Positions 1 through 11,890 are shown, numbered from the stretch's first letter. The stretch: 64,000 nucleotides of DNA from Boesenbergia rotunda (GCA_024364735.1 JAGFNQ010002306.1:119515-183514); one strand, 5' to 3'. Notes: generated by a model from the letters alone, not told the origin. Numbers and translations are program-made.

Positions 1-1256
1 AGTATGGGTCCAAGGGATGGACACCTTAAGAACGCCCCGGTTTTGGACTACCGGAGCTGTCTACGGTTCTGGCACTACTGGAGCTGTGCAACAGGGATGA
101 GCTCCTTGAGAACGCCTCGGTTCGGGGACTACCGACTATGCTGTCCTTACCCTAGTAGGTCGGGGCTCGCTACCTCGGACTTACTAGGGATGCGCGCTAT
201 GATGTATGTATGTGGTATAAGCCGGGGACCTCAAATGTTATGATGATTATGTTTAAGCATTTTAAAAGTATGATTTTAAAAGTTAAGCATCCATATGTAT
301 ATGCATTCCACCCATGCATTCATACATGTTATGCATTATGTTATGATAATGATGTGTTATGCTTATGCTCCATGTTAAAAGATATGTATGAGAATGAATG
401 ATCCATGTTATGATTATGGTAAGAAGATGCTCTTATGATATGCTAGAATGTATGCCTATGTTTATGCCATATAGGTTGGTTTATATCTTATGTTTATATT
501 TATGCCATGTCTCATGCCATGCTAGGAAGGGTTATTAAGTTATGCTATGCCGTGTCTCATGCCATGCTTAGAATGTTTACGATGTCTATGCTAGATATGC
601 TAGAAAGTATGCCTATGGTTGATTTATATCTTATGCTTATGTTCATGCAATGTATGATGCCATGCTTAGAATGTTTAATTATGTTTAGGCCTATGTCTAT
701 ACTTTATGCCATGATAAGAATGTTTAATTAGATTTATGCCTATGTTTATGCTTTATGCTATGATAGAAATGTTTATGATGCTTATGTTCCATATGATTAT
801 GAATGAATGACGAATGATTTTAGTGAGTAGGAAAGAGTCTTACTAAGCCTGTATGCTTATAGTCTTTTTCCTTATACCGCAGATCATGCAAGAGGACCAT
901 AAGGAAGCAGCAGGAGGGCAAGATTATATGTGTGTGATAGTGACTTGGCCCATGAAATCAAACGTTTGCCGTTATGCTAAGAACTTTACTTTTGTTAAGT
1001 ATATGCTCGATTAGTGACTTATGGAAACTTATGACATGATGTTATGCATGATATGAAATGAACCTCATGATATGATGTTAAGCTTGTTATGACATGATGT
1101 TTAAGTATGAAGTCTATATGTCTAGTGTCCATGTCACTATGTTAGAAATGGTAGTAGGGGCATGTAAAGTTTAAGTTATTCCGCTGCAGTATGATGTTAC
1201 ATGCCTTAAGTATGTTAGCGTAACGCCGCTTTAGGAAAAAAAAAATGGGCGTTACA
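1..1256 (+). mobile_element. 3' part of a Tekay/Del-like gypsy LTR
   Basis: This stretch is the inverse of part of the solo LTR at 7556-10768. Both share the tract of near-duplicated clauses about 'aacgcc' (1-150 here, about 8580-8710 there) and the long ATG/TTATG-rich tract. It ends in GGGCGTTACA at 1256, matching the inverted terminus TGTAACGCCC at 7556, so its LTR runs on the plus strand and its start lies left of the window. No primer-binding site follows, so this is a 3' or solo LTR. The next five bases, GATAA (1257-1261), are the candidate target duplication, but the partner is off-window. The small reading frames here are low-complexity shadows. Family assignment is by terminus type and resemblance only. 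Confidence 0.75.
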
Positions 1257-2074
1257 GATAAATTATACCTAAGTCAAAAAGGGTATATTGAGAAAGTACT
1301 TCATCGGGTTAACATGCATTCTGCCAAGTCTGTTAGAACTCTATTAGCTGCACACTTTAGACTTTCAGCTGATTTATGTCCGCAGTCAGATGATGAGGTT
1401 GATTATATGTCACGAGTTCTATATTCTAGTGCAGTGGGATCTCTCATGTATGTATGGTTTGTACACGCCCAGATTTATCACATGCAGTGAGTACAGTTAG
1501 TAGATACATGACAAATCCTGGTAAAGAGCATTGGAAGGCAGTTTAGTGGATTTTCAGATACTTACGAGGGACTTCTGATATTTGTTTTCATTTTGGGAGT
1601 AATAGAGATGCAGTTATTGGATATGTTGATTCTGACTTTGTAGGTGACCTTGATAAAAGAAGATCACTTACGGGGTACGTGTTCACTGTTGGTGGTTGTG
1701 CTATCAGTTGGAAAGTTACTTTGTAGAATACAGTTGCATTGTCCACTACAGAGGCTGAATATATGGCTATTACGGAAGCTTGTAAGGAAGCTATTTGGTT
1801 GAAAGGACTCTTCAGTGAGCTTAGCGAAGACTTGCAGATTACTACAGTCTTTTGTGATAGTCAGAGTGTCATTTTCCTCACGAAGGATCAGATGCTTCAT
1901 GAGAGGACAAAGCACATTGATGTGAGGTATCATTTTATACGTGATGTTATTGCTCGTCGTGATATTATTGTCAGGAAGGTCAGTACCCATGATAATCCTA
2001 CTAATATGATGACTAAGTCACTCCCTATAGCCAAGTTTAAGCATTGCTTGGACTTGGGTGGTGCTAGATGCTGA
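1257..2074 (+). pseudogene. Ty1/copia RT C-terminus and RNase H remnant
   Basis: This is the C-terminal end of a copia polyprotein. It reads from the late RT region (KLYLSQKGYIEKVL, SSAVGSLMY) into RNase H, with GYVDSDF, ALSTTEAEYMA, FCDSQS and the terminal TKHIDVRYHFIRD and KFKHCLDL motifs. The RNase H acidic residues (D in DSDF, E in TEAEY, D in CDSQS) are still visible. The gene is broken by a frameshift after SLMY, where TATG is repeated (about 1447-1460), and by stops near 1543 and 1725. Everything upstream was separated by insertion of the LTR ending at 1256. Lineage looks Tork/TAR-like from the RNase H wording, which is an inference. Confidence 0.85.
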
Positions 2075-2144
2075 GATTTGCCTGTGGGGCTTTTGTGGAA
2101 GAGGTGGAGAATGTTTTTTTTTTGAAGATTTGTGGCATTCGCGT

Positions 2145-2156
2145 CAAGGTGGAGAT
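2145..2156 (+). other. Polypurine tract of the copia element
   Basis: The purine-rich CAAGGTGGAGAT abuts the LTR start TGTTAG at 2157, the expected place for plus-strand DNA priming. A similar GAGGTGGAGAATG lies 45 bases upstream (2101-2113), so the tract appears duplicated. Confidence 0.65.
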
Positions 2157-2557
2157 TGTTAGAATTTGGTGACTCGAATTCAGTTTAATCCGTTAATTTA
2201 TTATTAGATATTTTCTTATTAATATATTAATTAACAAATTCTTTATAAATCTGTTAATTAACAGTTTCATTATTAATTTTTCTTTTGACTAAGTATCCTA
2301 AGGTCTCTATGAATTATGTATCTCATGGACAAGTTTTATCAATCAATAAAGAAAGTTAATTTGTTACCTTTTCTTTCTTTCTCTCTACCTCTCTTTTCTC
2401 TCTACTTCTCTTTACTTTATCAGAGTCGCCGACTTTGTATTCCGCCGTTCATAGTGATTTTTCCTCCTCTGCCCGTGGTTTTTTCCCGTCAAGGGTTTTC
2501 CACGTAAATCTGGTGTGTTCTCTATTGTTTTTGTTGTTGTTTTTCATACTAATCTCG

Positions 2558-2561
<4 letters not shown>

Positions 2562-2595
<34 letters not shown>
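2562..2595. repeat. (AT)n microsatellite
   Basis: About 17 uninterrupted AT dinucleotides lie inside the copia LTR. Confidence 0.95.
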
Positions 2596-2598
<3 letters not shown>

Positions 2599-2821
2599 TA
2601 GAGGTATTCAAGTTCTCTTGGTTATGGAGATTTATACTTCGACATCCTAAGCAAGCGTCTCCTTGGAGGTGTGACTCGGGATAATTGAGTATAAGTCGAA
2701 GTACTCGAAGGTGATTGGATAGCCCACAGAGGATTTATTGCTCCTTGTGAGTTGACGTATACCCTATGGTCACTCATATTAGGATTGTAACTCAAAGTTT
2801 TTGCCCAAAACATAGGTGATA

Positions 2822-2912
2822 TGGATTGGTTTAGTTATAAACCAAGGTGGTTTAATATAAACCAAAAGAGTTTGGTTTAATTATGAACCAAGATTGTTTG
2901 ATTTTGAACCAA
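2822..2912. repeat. Imperfect palindrome array in copia LTR
   Basis: Three or four units pair a GGTTTA arm with TAAACC or TGAACC after a short AT spacer, for example TTGGTTTAGTTATAAACCAA. They sit about 80-165 bp upstream of the TATA box at 2988. Confidence 0.75.
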
Positions 2913-2987
2913 ATTTAAGATAATAGATTAGATTGATTTGGCTTATTGGGTTTGGGAGATGACTTGCTCCCCAAGTCATAAAAGGTG

Positions 2988-2995
2988 TATAAATA
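2988..2995 (+). promoter_or_regulatory. Probable TATA box of the copia LTR
   Basis: TATAAATA lies in the middle of the LTR and is followed by a pyrimidine-rich tract, as expected at a U3/R boundary. The start site is not experimentally known. Confidence 0.55.
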
Positions 2996-3685
2996 TACTC
3001 CTCTATGAGGAGAATAAGTGGGAAATTATTCTTGAGAGAAAACCCCTAATAGGATTAGGGGTTTTTTTCTCCTCTCTTCTCTCCCTCTCCCTGTCTTCTC
3101 CTGCCGCCGCCCAACACCCAAGGGGGCCTCCTCCTTTTGGTTGCACCGTTGCCACCCATCGCCAACAAACCTCGGTTGCCAGAGCTTATTGTTGACCACC
3201 CATCGCTCGCCGCCAACCACCGCCAATAGTTGACCATAGGCCATCTTTGGCTGATTCCCCTTGTGTCGGCCAAATTATTGGTCGGACCTCCCTTGGCGTC
3301 GCATGATTGCTTTGAATCGCCGGACACCAAGTCGAGTGGGAGTTCTCATAAATCGTTTTGTGTCCACTCTTTGCTAGTATCGATCAGAGACGAATGACTT
3401 ATGCTTTGTGAAGCGATCTCGACGAAGACTCGAGGTGGATATGAATAGAGACTCGACTCAAAAATGTCACATTGGTGATGCCCTTTCTCTCCATGTCATT
3501 CGATAGGTAGACCTAGAATAAAAGTTATATTAGGAAAATTTTATTTTATTATCATGTATAAACACATTGTATCTTTGTATGCATGTGGTGTGTATTGTAA
3601 TAAAATAGTTTATTTTTGTTTTTATTTTCGCTGCATATGTTTACGTAAAGGTTTTAGCGCATACACCATATCGAGCTCCCCAACA

Positions 3686-3703
3686 GTGGTATTTGAGCTT
3701 GAT
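3686..3703 (+). other. Degenerate initiator-Met primer-binding site
   Basis: GTGGTATTTGAGC follows the LTR end directly. It resembles the TGGTATCAGAGC of plant copia elements with two or three changes. Confidence 0.5.
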
Positions 3704-5130
3704 CATATGATCTTAAATTTTTTTTTACGAATCGTAGTTGATCATATATTTATTTTTGAAAATTTTCTAAATTTATTGAGAAATTTCATTTTTAAAAAAT
3801 TTCCTAATTAGTTAGGAAATTCTAATTTTAGAATGTTTTTGAAATAATTTGAGAAATTTCAATTTGGAAAGATTCTTCAATAATTTAGGAAATTTTAATT
3901 TGGAAAGATTCTTCAATAATTTAGGAAATTTTAATTTGGAAAGATTCCTAATTTGTTAGGAAATTCTAATTTTAGAAAGTTTCTGAAATAATTTTTAAAA
4001 ATTATTCCAAAATTGAAATATTCTAAATAAATTTAGAAAAATCTAATTATAAATTTCCTAATTTGTTAGGAGATTTAAAATTAGGAATTTGTTTTTCTAA
4101 TTAATTAGATCTTCTTAATTGAGAATTATTTCCTAAATAAAATATGTAATTAAAACTTAAAAATTTATTTCCTTATTTAATTAAAGGAATCTTGATTAAT
4201 GAAAATAAGATTCTTGATCTTATTTTATTTACAAATAATATTATGACAACTATGACATCAATTATGTCATGTCATATCATATATATATATACCTTGTATA
4301 TACATTAGATGTATGTATTGTTTATGTCATGTGTGCGGTGTGTTATATCTTTATATATGTCATGCGTGCGATGTGGCATATCATTATTTATGTCATGAAT
4401 GTGATGTCATATAGATAATACATTTGCATAATGACAATGAGACCTAAATCCTTTATGTCAAATATTAAAGTCTACTACACTTTCCATTAATATGGTAACT
4501 AGAGTCAAATTTCTTGTTTGGGTTGTTAGACTCACTCAAAGCTCAACCTAAATTTAGATATATTCAAATCATTGAGATATGATCTAACGATTAATTGGTT
4601 GGCTTTAACTTAAAGTATTTGCTTATTGGACTCACTCCAAGGTTTATGTGGATAGAGATGAAGTTGGATGATATACATATGATGTATACTTATTAATGTG
4701 TTAACAACCCGATGTTTATGCAAGTATTCAATTAGTTGATAGCATAATGTGATGGTTATGTATAAGCGATACATAATTAGTATATGTGATGCCTACCACT
4801 ATAGTTAAGAATGTCTTATTGGACTCACTCTAAGGTTGTTCTTATCTATGATGGATATCAACCCATTTGGAGAAAACCCTACAATCTCTCAGATTCAAAG
4901 TAAGGACTCTTGAATTCGATAAATAAGCGAGATTTCTATATATATATATGTAAATTGTTTACATAGTAAAATCATCTCTCTCATGTTTTCTCGATTTTGT
5001 ATTTCAAGGTTAATCGATTGATAATGACATCTTTGAATTTTTGTATGATTTTGGACTCGAACAAACTAATCGGGCTGAACTTCTTGGACTAGCTTAGAAT
5101 CCTAAGAATTGTTCTCAAGATTAAAAAGCA
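3704..5130 (+). mobile_element. Decayed leader and gag 5' region of copia element
   Basis: No coding sequence is recognisable. The DNA is very AT-rich. 3760-4110 holds a degenerate tandem repeat of about 37 bp with ATTTGGAAAGATTCTTCAAT as its core. 4260-4420 repeats a TATGTCATG phrase. 4520-4850 has three spaced copies of a phrase like GGACTCACTCCAAGG. It lies between the primer-site remnant and the recognisable gag end, so it is most simply the 5' internal region of the element after heavy decay. Confidence 0.5.
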
Positions 5131-5900
5131 TTGATGAACTATCAGATGAACAATCTTGAATCCACCATTTCCAAAATGATCAACATGTTCAAGACTATGG
5201 AGCTTTCTATTAAAAATGAACAAAAGACTATGCTGCTAGTTGATTCTTCTACGAGCAAATCAAAGCATCAAGTTAAAAGGAAGAAAAAGGCTAGGAAGAA
5301 AGAATCAGCACAGAAGGATTCATGTTACCGTTATGGCAAGGTGGCCTACTAGCGAAGAAATTACAAGATCTATCTTGTGTCTCTATAGTAAAAGTGGACA
5401 TCCGATGCCCCATCTATTTTAGGTATCTTTGCTATTGACTGTCATGCTATTTCCTCTGACACTTGGATATTGAATATTGGGTGTGGTTCACATATAGGTA
5501 ATGACATATAAGGTCTAAGGAATTGCAGAAGACTTGTCAAGGAAAAAGCAAATCTGTGAGTTGACAATGGAGCAATGGTTGTAATTGTGGCCATCGGAAC
5601 ATAGTTGTTAAAGCTTCCAAGTGGACTTGTCTTGGAACTAGATAATTATTATTTCATTCCTCCATTAATAAAGAACATTGTTTCTATTTCTTGTTTAAAT
5701 AGAAAGAGTTTTCATTTGACATTTAGTAACAATTATTGTTACATAATTTTGAATGACATTCTCTATGGTATTGGAACTTAATGCATTACATCTATACGTT
5801 AGATACATTCGGTGACATATTCAATATCGAAGAGAGCAACAATCATACTCAAAAGGATGATCAGTTAACCTCCTAACATCACAGTCTTTTGTATATTTTT
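5131..5900 (+). pseudogene. Copia gag end and protease start, copy 1
   Basis: A gag C-terminus reads LESTISKMINMFKTMELS, then a lysine-rich stretch and a damaged zinc knuckle (CYRYGKVAY, then a stop where the family has the H and second half). After a run of frameshifts the protease motif appears as DTWILNTGCGSH at about 5460-5495 (family form DTG..SH), followed by a region resembling the copia linker toward integrase. Stops and frameshifts make it non-functional. It belongs to the internal region downstream of the LTR at 2157-3685. Confidence 0.75.
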
Positions 5901-5903
5901 AAC

Positions 5904-6365
5904 AGAAAGCTCCACAGTCTTGAACATGTTGATCATTTTGGAAATGGTGGATTCTTCTAAGAAAGGTTCTAAGAGAACATCAAAGCATCAAGTTAAAATG
6001 AAGAAAAAGGCTAAGAAGGAAGAACCAACATAGAAGGATCCATGTTACCATTATGGCAAAGTGGGCTATTAGCGAAGAAACTACAAAATCTATCTTGTGT
6101 CTTTATAGAAAAAGCGGGCATCCGATGCCTTATCTACTTCAGATATCTTCGTTATTGATTGTCATACTATTTCCTCTGACACTTGGATATTGAATACTGG
6201 GTATGACTCACATATATGTAATGACATATAGGGTTTAAGGAATTGCATAAGACTCGTCAAGGGAGAAGCAAATCTGTGAGTTGACAATGGAGCAAAGGTT
6301 GCAATTGTGGCCATCAAAACATATTTGTTAAAGCTTTCTAGTGGACTTGTTTTAGAACTAGATAA
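5904..6365 (+). pseudogene. Copia gag-protease, copy 2, with inverted 48-bp head
   Basis: This is a second copy of the preceding gag-protease segment. Bases 5904-5951 are the reverse complement of 5161-5208, with one mismatch seen. From about 5952 the text is a direct copy of roughly 5243-5650: lysine-rich block, broken knuckle, DTWILNTGYDSH. It stops at GATAA (6361-6365), exactly where the minus-strand copia LTR was inserted. In copy 1 the same GATAA continues into ATTATTTC, so the continuation of copy 2 has been displaced beyond the nested insertion or lost. Confidence 0.8.
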
Positions 6366-6786
6366 TGTGGGATCATTGTAATCGATGGAGGGGGGGGGGG
6401 GTGAATAGCGATTACTAGAATTTTTTTCGAAAAAAGAATATATAGCGGAAAAAAAGAAACAATGCTAACACAGTTTCTTTTTATTTGGTTCGGAGTCTTT
6501 AACGGCTCCTACTCCGAGGCCCACGGTCCTTGATCATTTTCATTGGGCAATTTTATATCTAGGAAAAAGATGTACAAATGTCAACTTTGAGTACAGAATT
6601 AAACAACTAAAATAAAATATACCAACGACACTGAGGGATTTGCGAAGCGTCTCGGGCAACGTGCCATTGATCTTGAACTTTGTCAGCGTGGGAAACTTGA
6701 GCACGGAAGAAATACAGAGAGTGTTTGAGTGCTTGAGTCACAAGAAAGTTGTTCTAAATTGTTGTGGAAGCAAAGGGATGAAGCCC

Positions 6787-6794
6787 CTTATATA
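6787..6794 (-). promoter_or_regulatory. TATA box of the minus-strand copia LTR
   Basis: Minus-strand TATATAAG. The homologous LTR carries the same motif at 55569-55576, in the same context (CCCCTTATATAG on the plus strand). Confidence 0.6.
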
Positions 6795-8161
6795 GATTGT
6801 TCTTGGGCGCCTCTGGGCTCTTGGGCGCCTGCCACGTGGAGCGAATTGAGCGCATGCTTATCCGCAGACTTGGCCAAAACTCTATCTCTCGGTCTTGAGC
6901 GCCTGAGACCATTGAGGTGCCTGATGGCTCACGGGCGCCTGAGATGTTGACGTGGCGAACCTGTTAGCTCAACTTCTCACCTGCTGAAAATGCCTCAACT
7001 CAGCTGTCTGTTACCTATCAGGCGCTTGGTCTCTTGGGTGCCTGGACCCTTTCAGGTGCTTGGGATGCAGCAACTACTCCTTTTCACTCATGCAACCAGG
7101 GTTAGTTCAAGAACAATAATACATTAATAATAAATGCATGGATAACAGTCGGAGCTATCTTGGTTATGACTTTAGATTTCAAAATGAAACCCTAGGTCGA
7201 ATTGACGCCTACTGTTCCCTCTTCCGGGGAACGCATCCTCACCTACTCCTCTTAAGAGAAGTTACCTTTTGCCAACCGGCTCCTTCGGTTGGACTTTTGC
7301 TCGGACTCCGAGCCTGCCGGATCTCAGACATCCGTACCTTGACCTGCCTTTACTTCTGTCCGTAATCCTCGCTCGGCTAAGACTCTTGCTTGAACTTTCG
7401 GATCAGGACTTCGATGCCCAGTCCACGACCAGGACTTCTTACCCAACCCTCGGCCAGGTCTTCTTGCCCAGTCCTCGACTAGGACTTCTTGCTCAACCCT
7501 GCAGGTCAAGACTTCGTGCCTAGGTGAACTAGGACTTTCTTGCACACTTGGTAAATGTAACGCCCGTCTTTTTCCAGACCATACGGTGTGGTGAGAGACG
7601 ACGTTACGCTAACATACATCTAGGCATATGAACATCGTAATGCAGCGGAATAATTTAAAACTTTTATACCTACATGCCTAACACTTGAATCATGTATACA
7701 TGCCTTAACTATCATTCCTAAACATGGTGACATGGTAACTTACCATATTAACATCATACATAGCATCATGATATAAAATCACATAAGTCATCCATAAGCA
7801 ACATAAGTAGCAAGTGTATCAAACCATCATAAATATAGCATGAGACTTAAGAGGACAATGCAAAATATAGAACATGTGACGAAGTATAAATATTAAAACT
7901 TTTCTTTTTCTTATGTCATGTCACTGCCACACACACACTCTTGCCCCTCCTGCTGCTTCCCTTAATATCCTCTTGCTTGATCTGCGGTATAAGAAAATAA
8001 GACTATAAGCACATAGGCTTAGTAAGACCCTTTCCTACTCACTAAAAACCATGCGTCACATAAAACATTAACATATGAAACATTTGACATAGCATAATTC
8101 TGAACATAAAACATAAGCATATTCTTAACATAAATTATAAGCATATGAACATTTAACATAG

Positions 8162-8400
8162 CATGATTCTTAACATGAACATAAGCATAAACATGCTTAT
8201 CATGGCATAATTCTTAACATGAACATAAGCATAAACATACTTATCATGGCATAATGCATAACATGAACATAAGCATAAACATACTTATCATGACATAATT
8301 CTTAACATGAACATAAGCACAATCATACTTATCATGGCATAATGCATAACATGAACATAAGCATAAACATACTTATCATGGCATAATGCATAACATGAAT
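8162..8400. repeat. 44-bp tandem repeat, about 5.4 copies
   Basis: Units starting at 8162, 8206, 8250, 8294 and 8338 share a phrase like AACATGAACATAAGCATAAA. Alternate units differ in a TTCTT or TGCAT segment. The array lies inside the solo gypsy LTR. Confidence 0.9.
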
Positions 8401-10273
8401 GAATGCATGAGTCAAATGCATATATCATAAGGATGCTTATTTGAAAACCATAATTATAAATACTTAAACATAATCATAACATCATTGGGGTCCCCGGCTT
8501 GTACCACATACATAAATCATATGCGCGCATCCCTAAGTAAATACGAGGTAGCTAGTCTCGACCTACTAGTGTAGGAACAACTACGGTAGTTCCAAAAACC
8601 AAGGCGTTCTTAAGGTGCTCATCCCTGTTGGACAGCAACTGTAGTCCTAGAACCGTGGACAGCTACGGTAGTCCAGAACCGAGGCGTTCTTAAGGTGCCC
8701 ATCCCTTGGACCTTTACTTCGGTCCGGTACAAGCCCATTCATAATAAAGTAAAATATCTTTGCATGCTTCATCATTCATAGAACATACATATCATATCTT
8801 AAACATAAACATAATCTTGTTTCATGAAGCATGACATAAAGCATACTTGGCATTTCTCCATTCATACTTAATACATAACATCATTATGCCTTAAAGGCAT
8901 AAACATTATCTTCATTCATCATCTTCATTCATAAATCATGACATACATACATAATTATGCCTCCAGGCATAAACATCATCTTGGTTCATAAATCTTGCAT
9001 GACCATGGCACATAAGGTAAACATGCATTACATACATAGTACATATCATCTAGCATACATAATCATAGTATCCACCATAAAGCATGCATGGGTAAGATTC
9101 GTATGAACACGATACATACTACTTAGGTTCATAGCATTAAACATAACTTAGGTTCATGGCATTCATCATAGAACATGCATAGACCTTCATAACAATATAT
9201 CTCCTATAGGCATTTAACAACATACATTCATTATTCTATATAACATGAAGCCTACATCAAATACATGTGTTCATGGTATATGGTTAAAACATTCATGAGT
9301 AAACATAGCGCATAACCTAACATACAAAGTCATGACATATAACACCTAAAGCTAGGGTTTTAGGTAGTGTAAAAATTCTTACAACATACTTAAACATATA
9401 CATACATCATGGTAAACCATAACCAAGTATCCTTGAAACCTTAACCCAACTCAAACCCTAGATCGTGGTCTTGGCCGAAAGTTCATTAGGAGGAGGCTCC
9501 CTTATACAATCCACATGAAGGGTTCCATGAGTAAGAGAAAACCCATACATTACATACCATGCCATAGGGAGCCATTAGACCCCATAATTGGAGCTAACCC
9601 TAAGTCCTAGCCCTACATCTTGACTTTGGCCGAAACCCTAGAGGGTCACAAGCACATGGAAAAATTCATACAATTCCCAATTTACATCCCATACATTACA
9701 TATAATACCATAGGAAGTCATTAGAACCCTTGCTTGGAGTTAACCCTAACCCCTTGCCCTAAAACCTAACTTGGCCGAAAGTTACAAGGGCCATAGATCA
9801 TGTAAAAACTCTCACATAAATCCCCATTAACACCCCTTACAACATGAGAAAACATAAGAGCATCATTAGAGAGTCAAATCCAAACTTAACCATGGGAACA
9901 TGTGGTGGCCGAAACCCTTGAAAGCCCTAACCCTAGTTTTCTCAACAATATAGTCCAAACAAATTTTTATATCATGAAAACAACTTGAAAACTATTATAC
10001 CACAGGTGAGGGAGTCTTACCTTTCCTTATCTTGGATATAATCCTTGAATAGAAATAAAAAGAAACTTTCTTGACCCTAGACCTCTCCTTAGCCCTTGTA
10101 GCCTTGTAGAAAGCCTTGGATCTTCAAGATGGAGTCCTTTGTGAAGCTTTTCTAAGGGAGACAAACCCTTATGGGTTTCGGCTAGAAGAAGGAAGAAGAG
10201 GGAGAAGAATAGCCTTGGTGGAAGAAGAGAAGAAGAAGAGTAACTCCAATGTCTCTTCCTTTCTCACCAACTC

Positions 10274-10281
10274 CTTTTATA
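10274..10281 (-). promoter_or_regulatory. TATA box of the solo gypsy LTR
   Basis: Minus-strand TATAAAAG lies about 490 bp into the LTR. It is the best promoter candidate and the basis for calling the LTR minus-strand. Confidence 0.6.
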
Positions 10282-10857
10282 CCCAAATGAAGGGGCAAGT
10301 GAAGAGACATGATGCCTCCTCTCATGGTGACCCTTCACTTCCTTTAGCCTCAACTAAAATCCTCTTCCTTTTCCACTAGCACTCCCTTGCTAGGTGAATT
10401 GGTTAGTATATGCATGGTGATACATTAGGTCCAAGGTTCAATCCTTGGTGCATGCACTTTATTTTTATTTTATTTTATTTTTTTCTTTTATTTTCGGCAA
10501 TGCCCCCTAAGGTTCACCGATAGCCATGCTAATATTCCTAATTGAAACTCATTTCTATTTATATTAAATTCTACCTAGGATCCACTAATAACCATGGTAC
10601 TAGAAAATCCCATGTAAGGCCCATTAGTACATAACTTCTTATTCCATATAGAAAATCATGGATAATCATGCTAAGGTTCCTACTAGTATCCCTATGTTCC
10701 TCGAGAATCTATCTAGGCATGATCAATATTTTAAAGAAAATATTGAGAAAATTTTACGGGTCGTTACAGTAAATCCATTAGATCACTATATAAACTTAAC
10801 TTTGAACCCTTTGCCATTATCAAAACCAGGTTCGATTTGGTGCTTCCGGCACAAACA

Positions 10858-11890
10858 ATCTCCCCCTTTTTGATTTATGACAACACAGTTTAGAAGTTAA
10901 GTTAAAAAAACATGAAAAAGAAATATATCACAGTTATATACTGGAAGGATAGAAAACTTTTCTACCCTCCCACTTGACTAGTACTCTCCTCTTTCCCATA
11001 GAACATTTTCAATATTTAAGAAACTTAGCAAAAATTTAAAATATTACGTAAAGCTCCCTTTTTAATTGAGACTCTCCCCCTGAAGCTTTTGAAAACATGT
11101 AATTTTCTATTTTGAAAGTTTTTCTAAGTATTGAAGAGAAATCTAAGTATGATTCCAAGTTTAGTTTTGGAAAAAACTTTTGAGTGAAAAAAACTTCTGA
11201 GTAAAAAAAACTTTAAGTGAAAAATATTTTTGAAAACTTTTAACATATTCTCAAAAACAAAGTTGTTTTTCAGAAACAATGTTTTCTTTAGGGGGAAAAA
11301 TAGATTTTTAATTTCACTTTTTCGAAAAAATAGAATTTGAGGGAAAAATAGAGTTTTCACTTCACTTCATTGATTTTTAACTTCACTTATTCTACTCTCC
11401 CCCTTTGCCATATATCAATTTTTTTTTTGAAAAATATGTTTGGCATGTAAAAAATGTGTATCAGAGCTTACTTGCTTTGCAAAAACAAAAAAAAAGACAA
11501 GCTGCAAGTAATACTTTATAAACAAAATGAACTAAGTGAATAGAAGTAGTTTGGCTCAAGTAATAAATTTTGAACCTAGTTAATATTCTAGTGAGTCCAA
11601 GCATGAAAAATAATTTCATGATTTTTTTTAAATGGATCAACTCATTTCCTTTCGGTCCCTGTCTAACGCAATTTACTTCTTACTAACTGTTATATAACAA
11701 CAACTTTCACTTGGGTTAGTCAAGTTAAGTAGTCTGATCTAGTTAGATTTTCTAAGCTTGATTATTTAACTTGATTGCTATTCAACTATATTTATTACCC
11801 CAACTGCTCTTGATGCACTAACTTAAAGCATCTTGAGTCAAGACATAGACCTAAGCATCTCAACCCAATCTAATTCACCTTTGCATTTTT
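10858..11890 (-). mobile_element. 3' internal region of the minus-strand copia element
   Basis: The plus-strand text ATCTCCCCCTTTTTG at 10858 is the reverse of a classic SIRE-like polypurine tract abutting the LTR. More CTCCCCCT phrases occur near 11064 and 11397. The DNA is AT-rich with no coding sequence I recognise. The same layout is seen at 62902-64000. The LINE begins at the right edge, so most of this element is missing or displaced. Confidence 0.65.

Larger units (their letters stand above)
2157..3685 (+). mobile_element. Copia LTR between two internal regions
   Basis: The LTR is bounded by TGTTAGAATT (2157) and CCCCAACA (3685), the usual TG...CA ends. The polypurine tract lies just upstream and a primer-site-like sequence just downstream, so it has features of both a 3' and a 5' LTR. 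It contains an (AT)n run, an array of imperfect palindromes (2822-2912) and a TATA box (2988). Length is 1529 bp. No second copy is present in the window, so the boundaries rest on these signals rather than on LTR-LTR alignment. Confidence 0.7.
7556..10768 (-). mobile_element. Solo gypsy LTR, Tekay/Del-like, TSD GTAAA
   Basis: A 3213-bp solo LTR begins TGTAACGCCC and ends GGGTCGTTACA. It is flanked by perfect 5-bp duplications GTAAA (7551-7555 and 10769-10773), with no internal region or second LTR. The TATA box on the minus strand (10274-10281) gives its orientation. It split the copia LTR 6366-10857. Small reading frames inside, including one at 10116-10379, have no recognisable domain and lie just downstream of the TATA box, so I treat them as LTR leader sequence. 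A related LTR end lies at 1-1256 in the opposite orientation. Confidence 0.92.
6366..10857 (-). mobile_element. 3' LTR of minus-strand SIRE-like copia, interrupted
   Basis: On the minus strand the LTR starts TGTTTGTGCC at 10857, directly after a polypurine tract, and ends at 6366 with a G-run (12 G on the plus strand) and TGTGGG. About 1274 bp are LTR once the nested solo LTR and its duplicated GTAAA are removed. It shares long stretches with the minus-strand LTR at 55073-62901, such as the segment near 7170-7380 and 55985-56170, so both belong to one family. Because PPT-like sequence follows at 10858, the internal region lies to the right and this is the 3' LTR. The adjacent five bases on the left are GATAA; the matching copy is not in the window. 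Confidence 0.8.

Noticed and set aside
7140..7550. Class D-like hairpin array in the sister minus LTR
   Set aside because: Phrases such as CCCAGTCC...AGGACTTC repeat loosely, but arms do not pair consistently, so it is not counted with 62512-62742.
10116..10379. 87-codon frame in the solo gypsy LTR as a small gene
   Set aside because: It runs opposite to the LTR promoter, has low-complexity Glu/Lys/Arg runs and no family resemblance.
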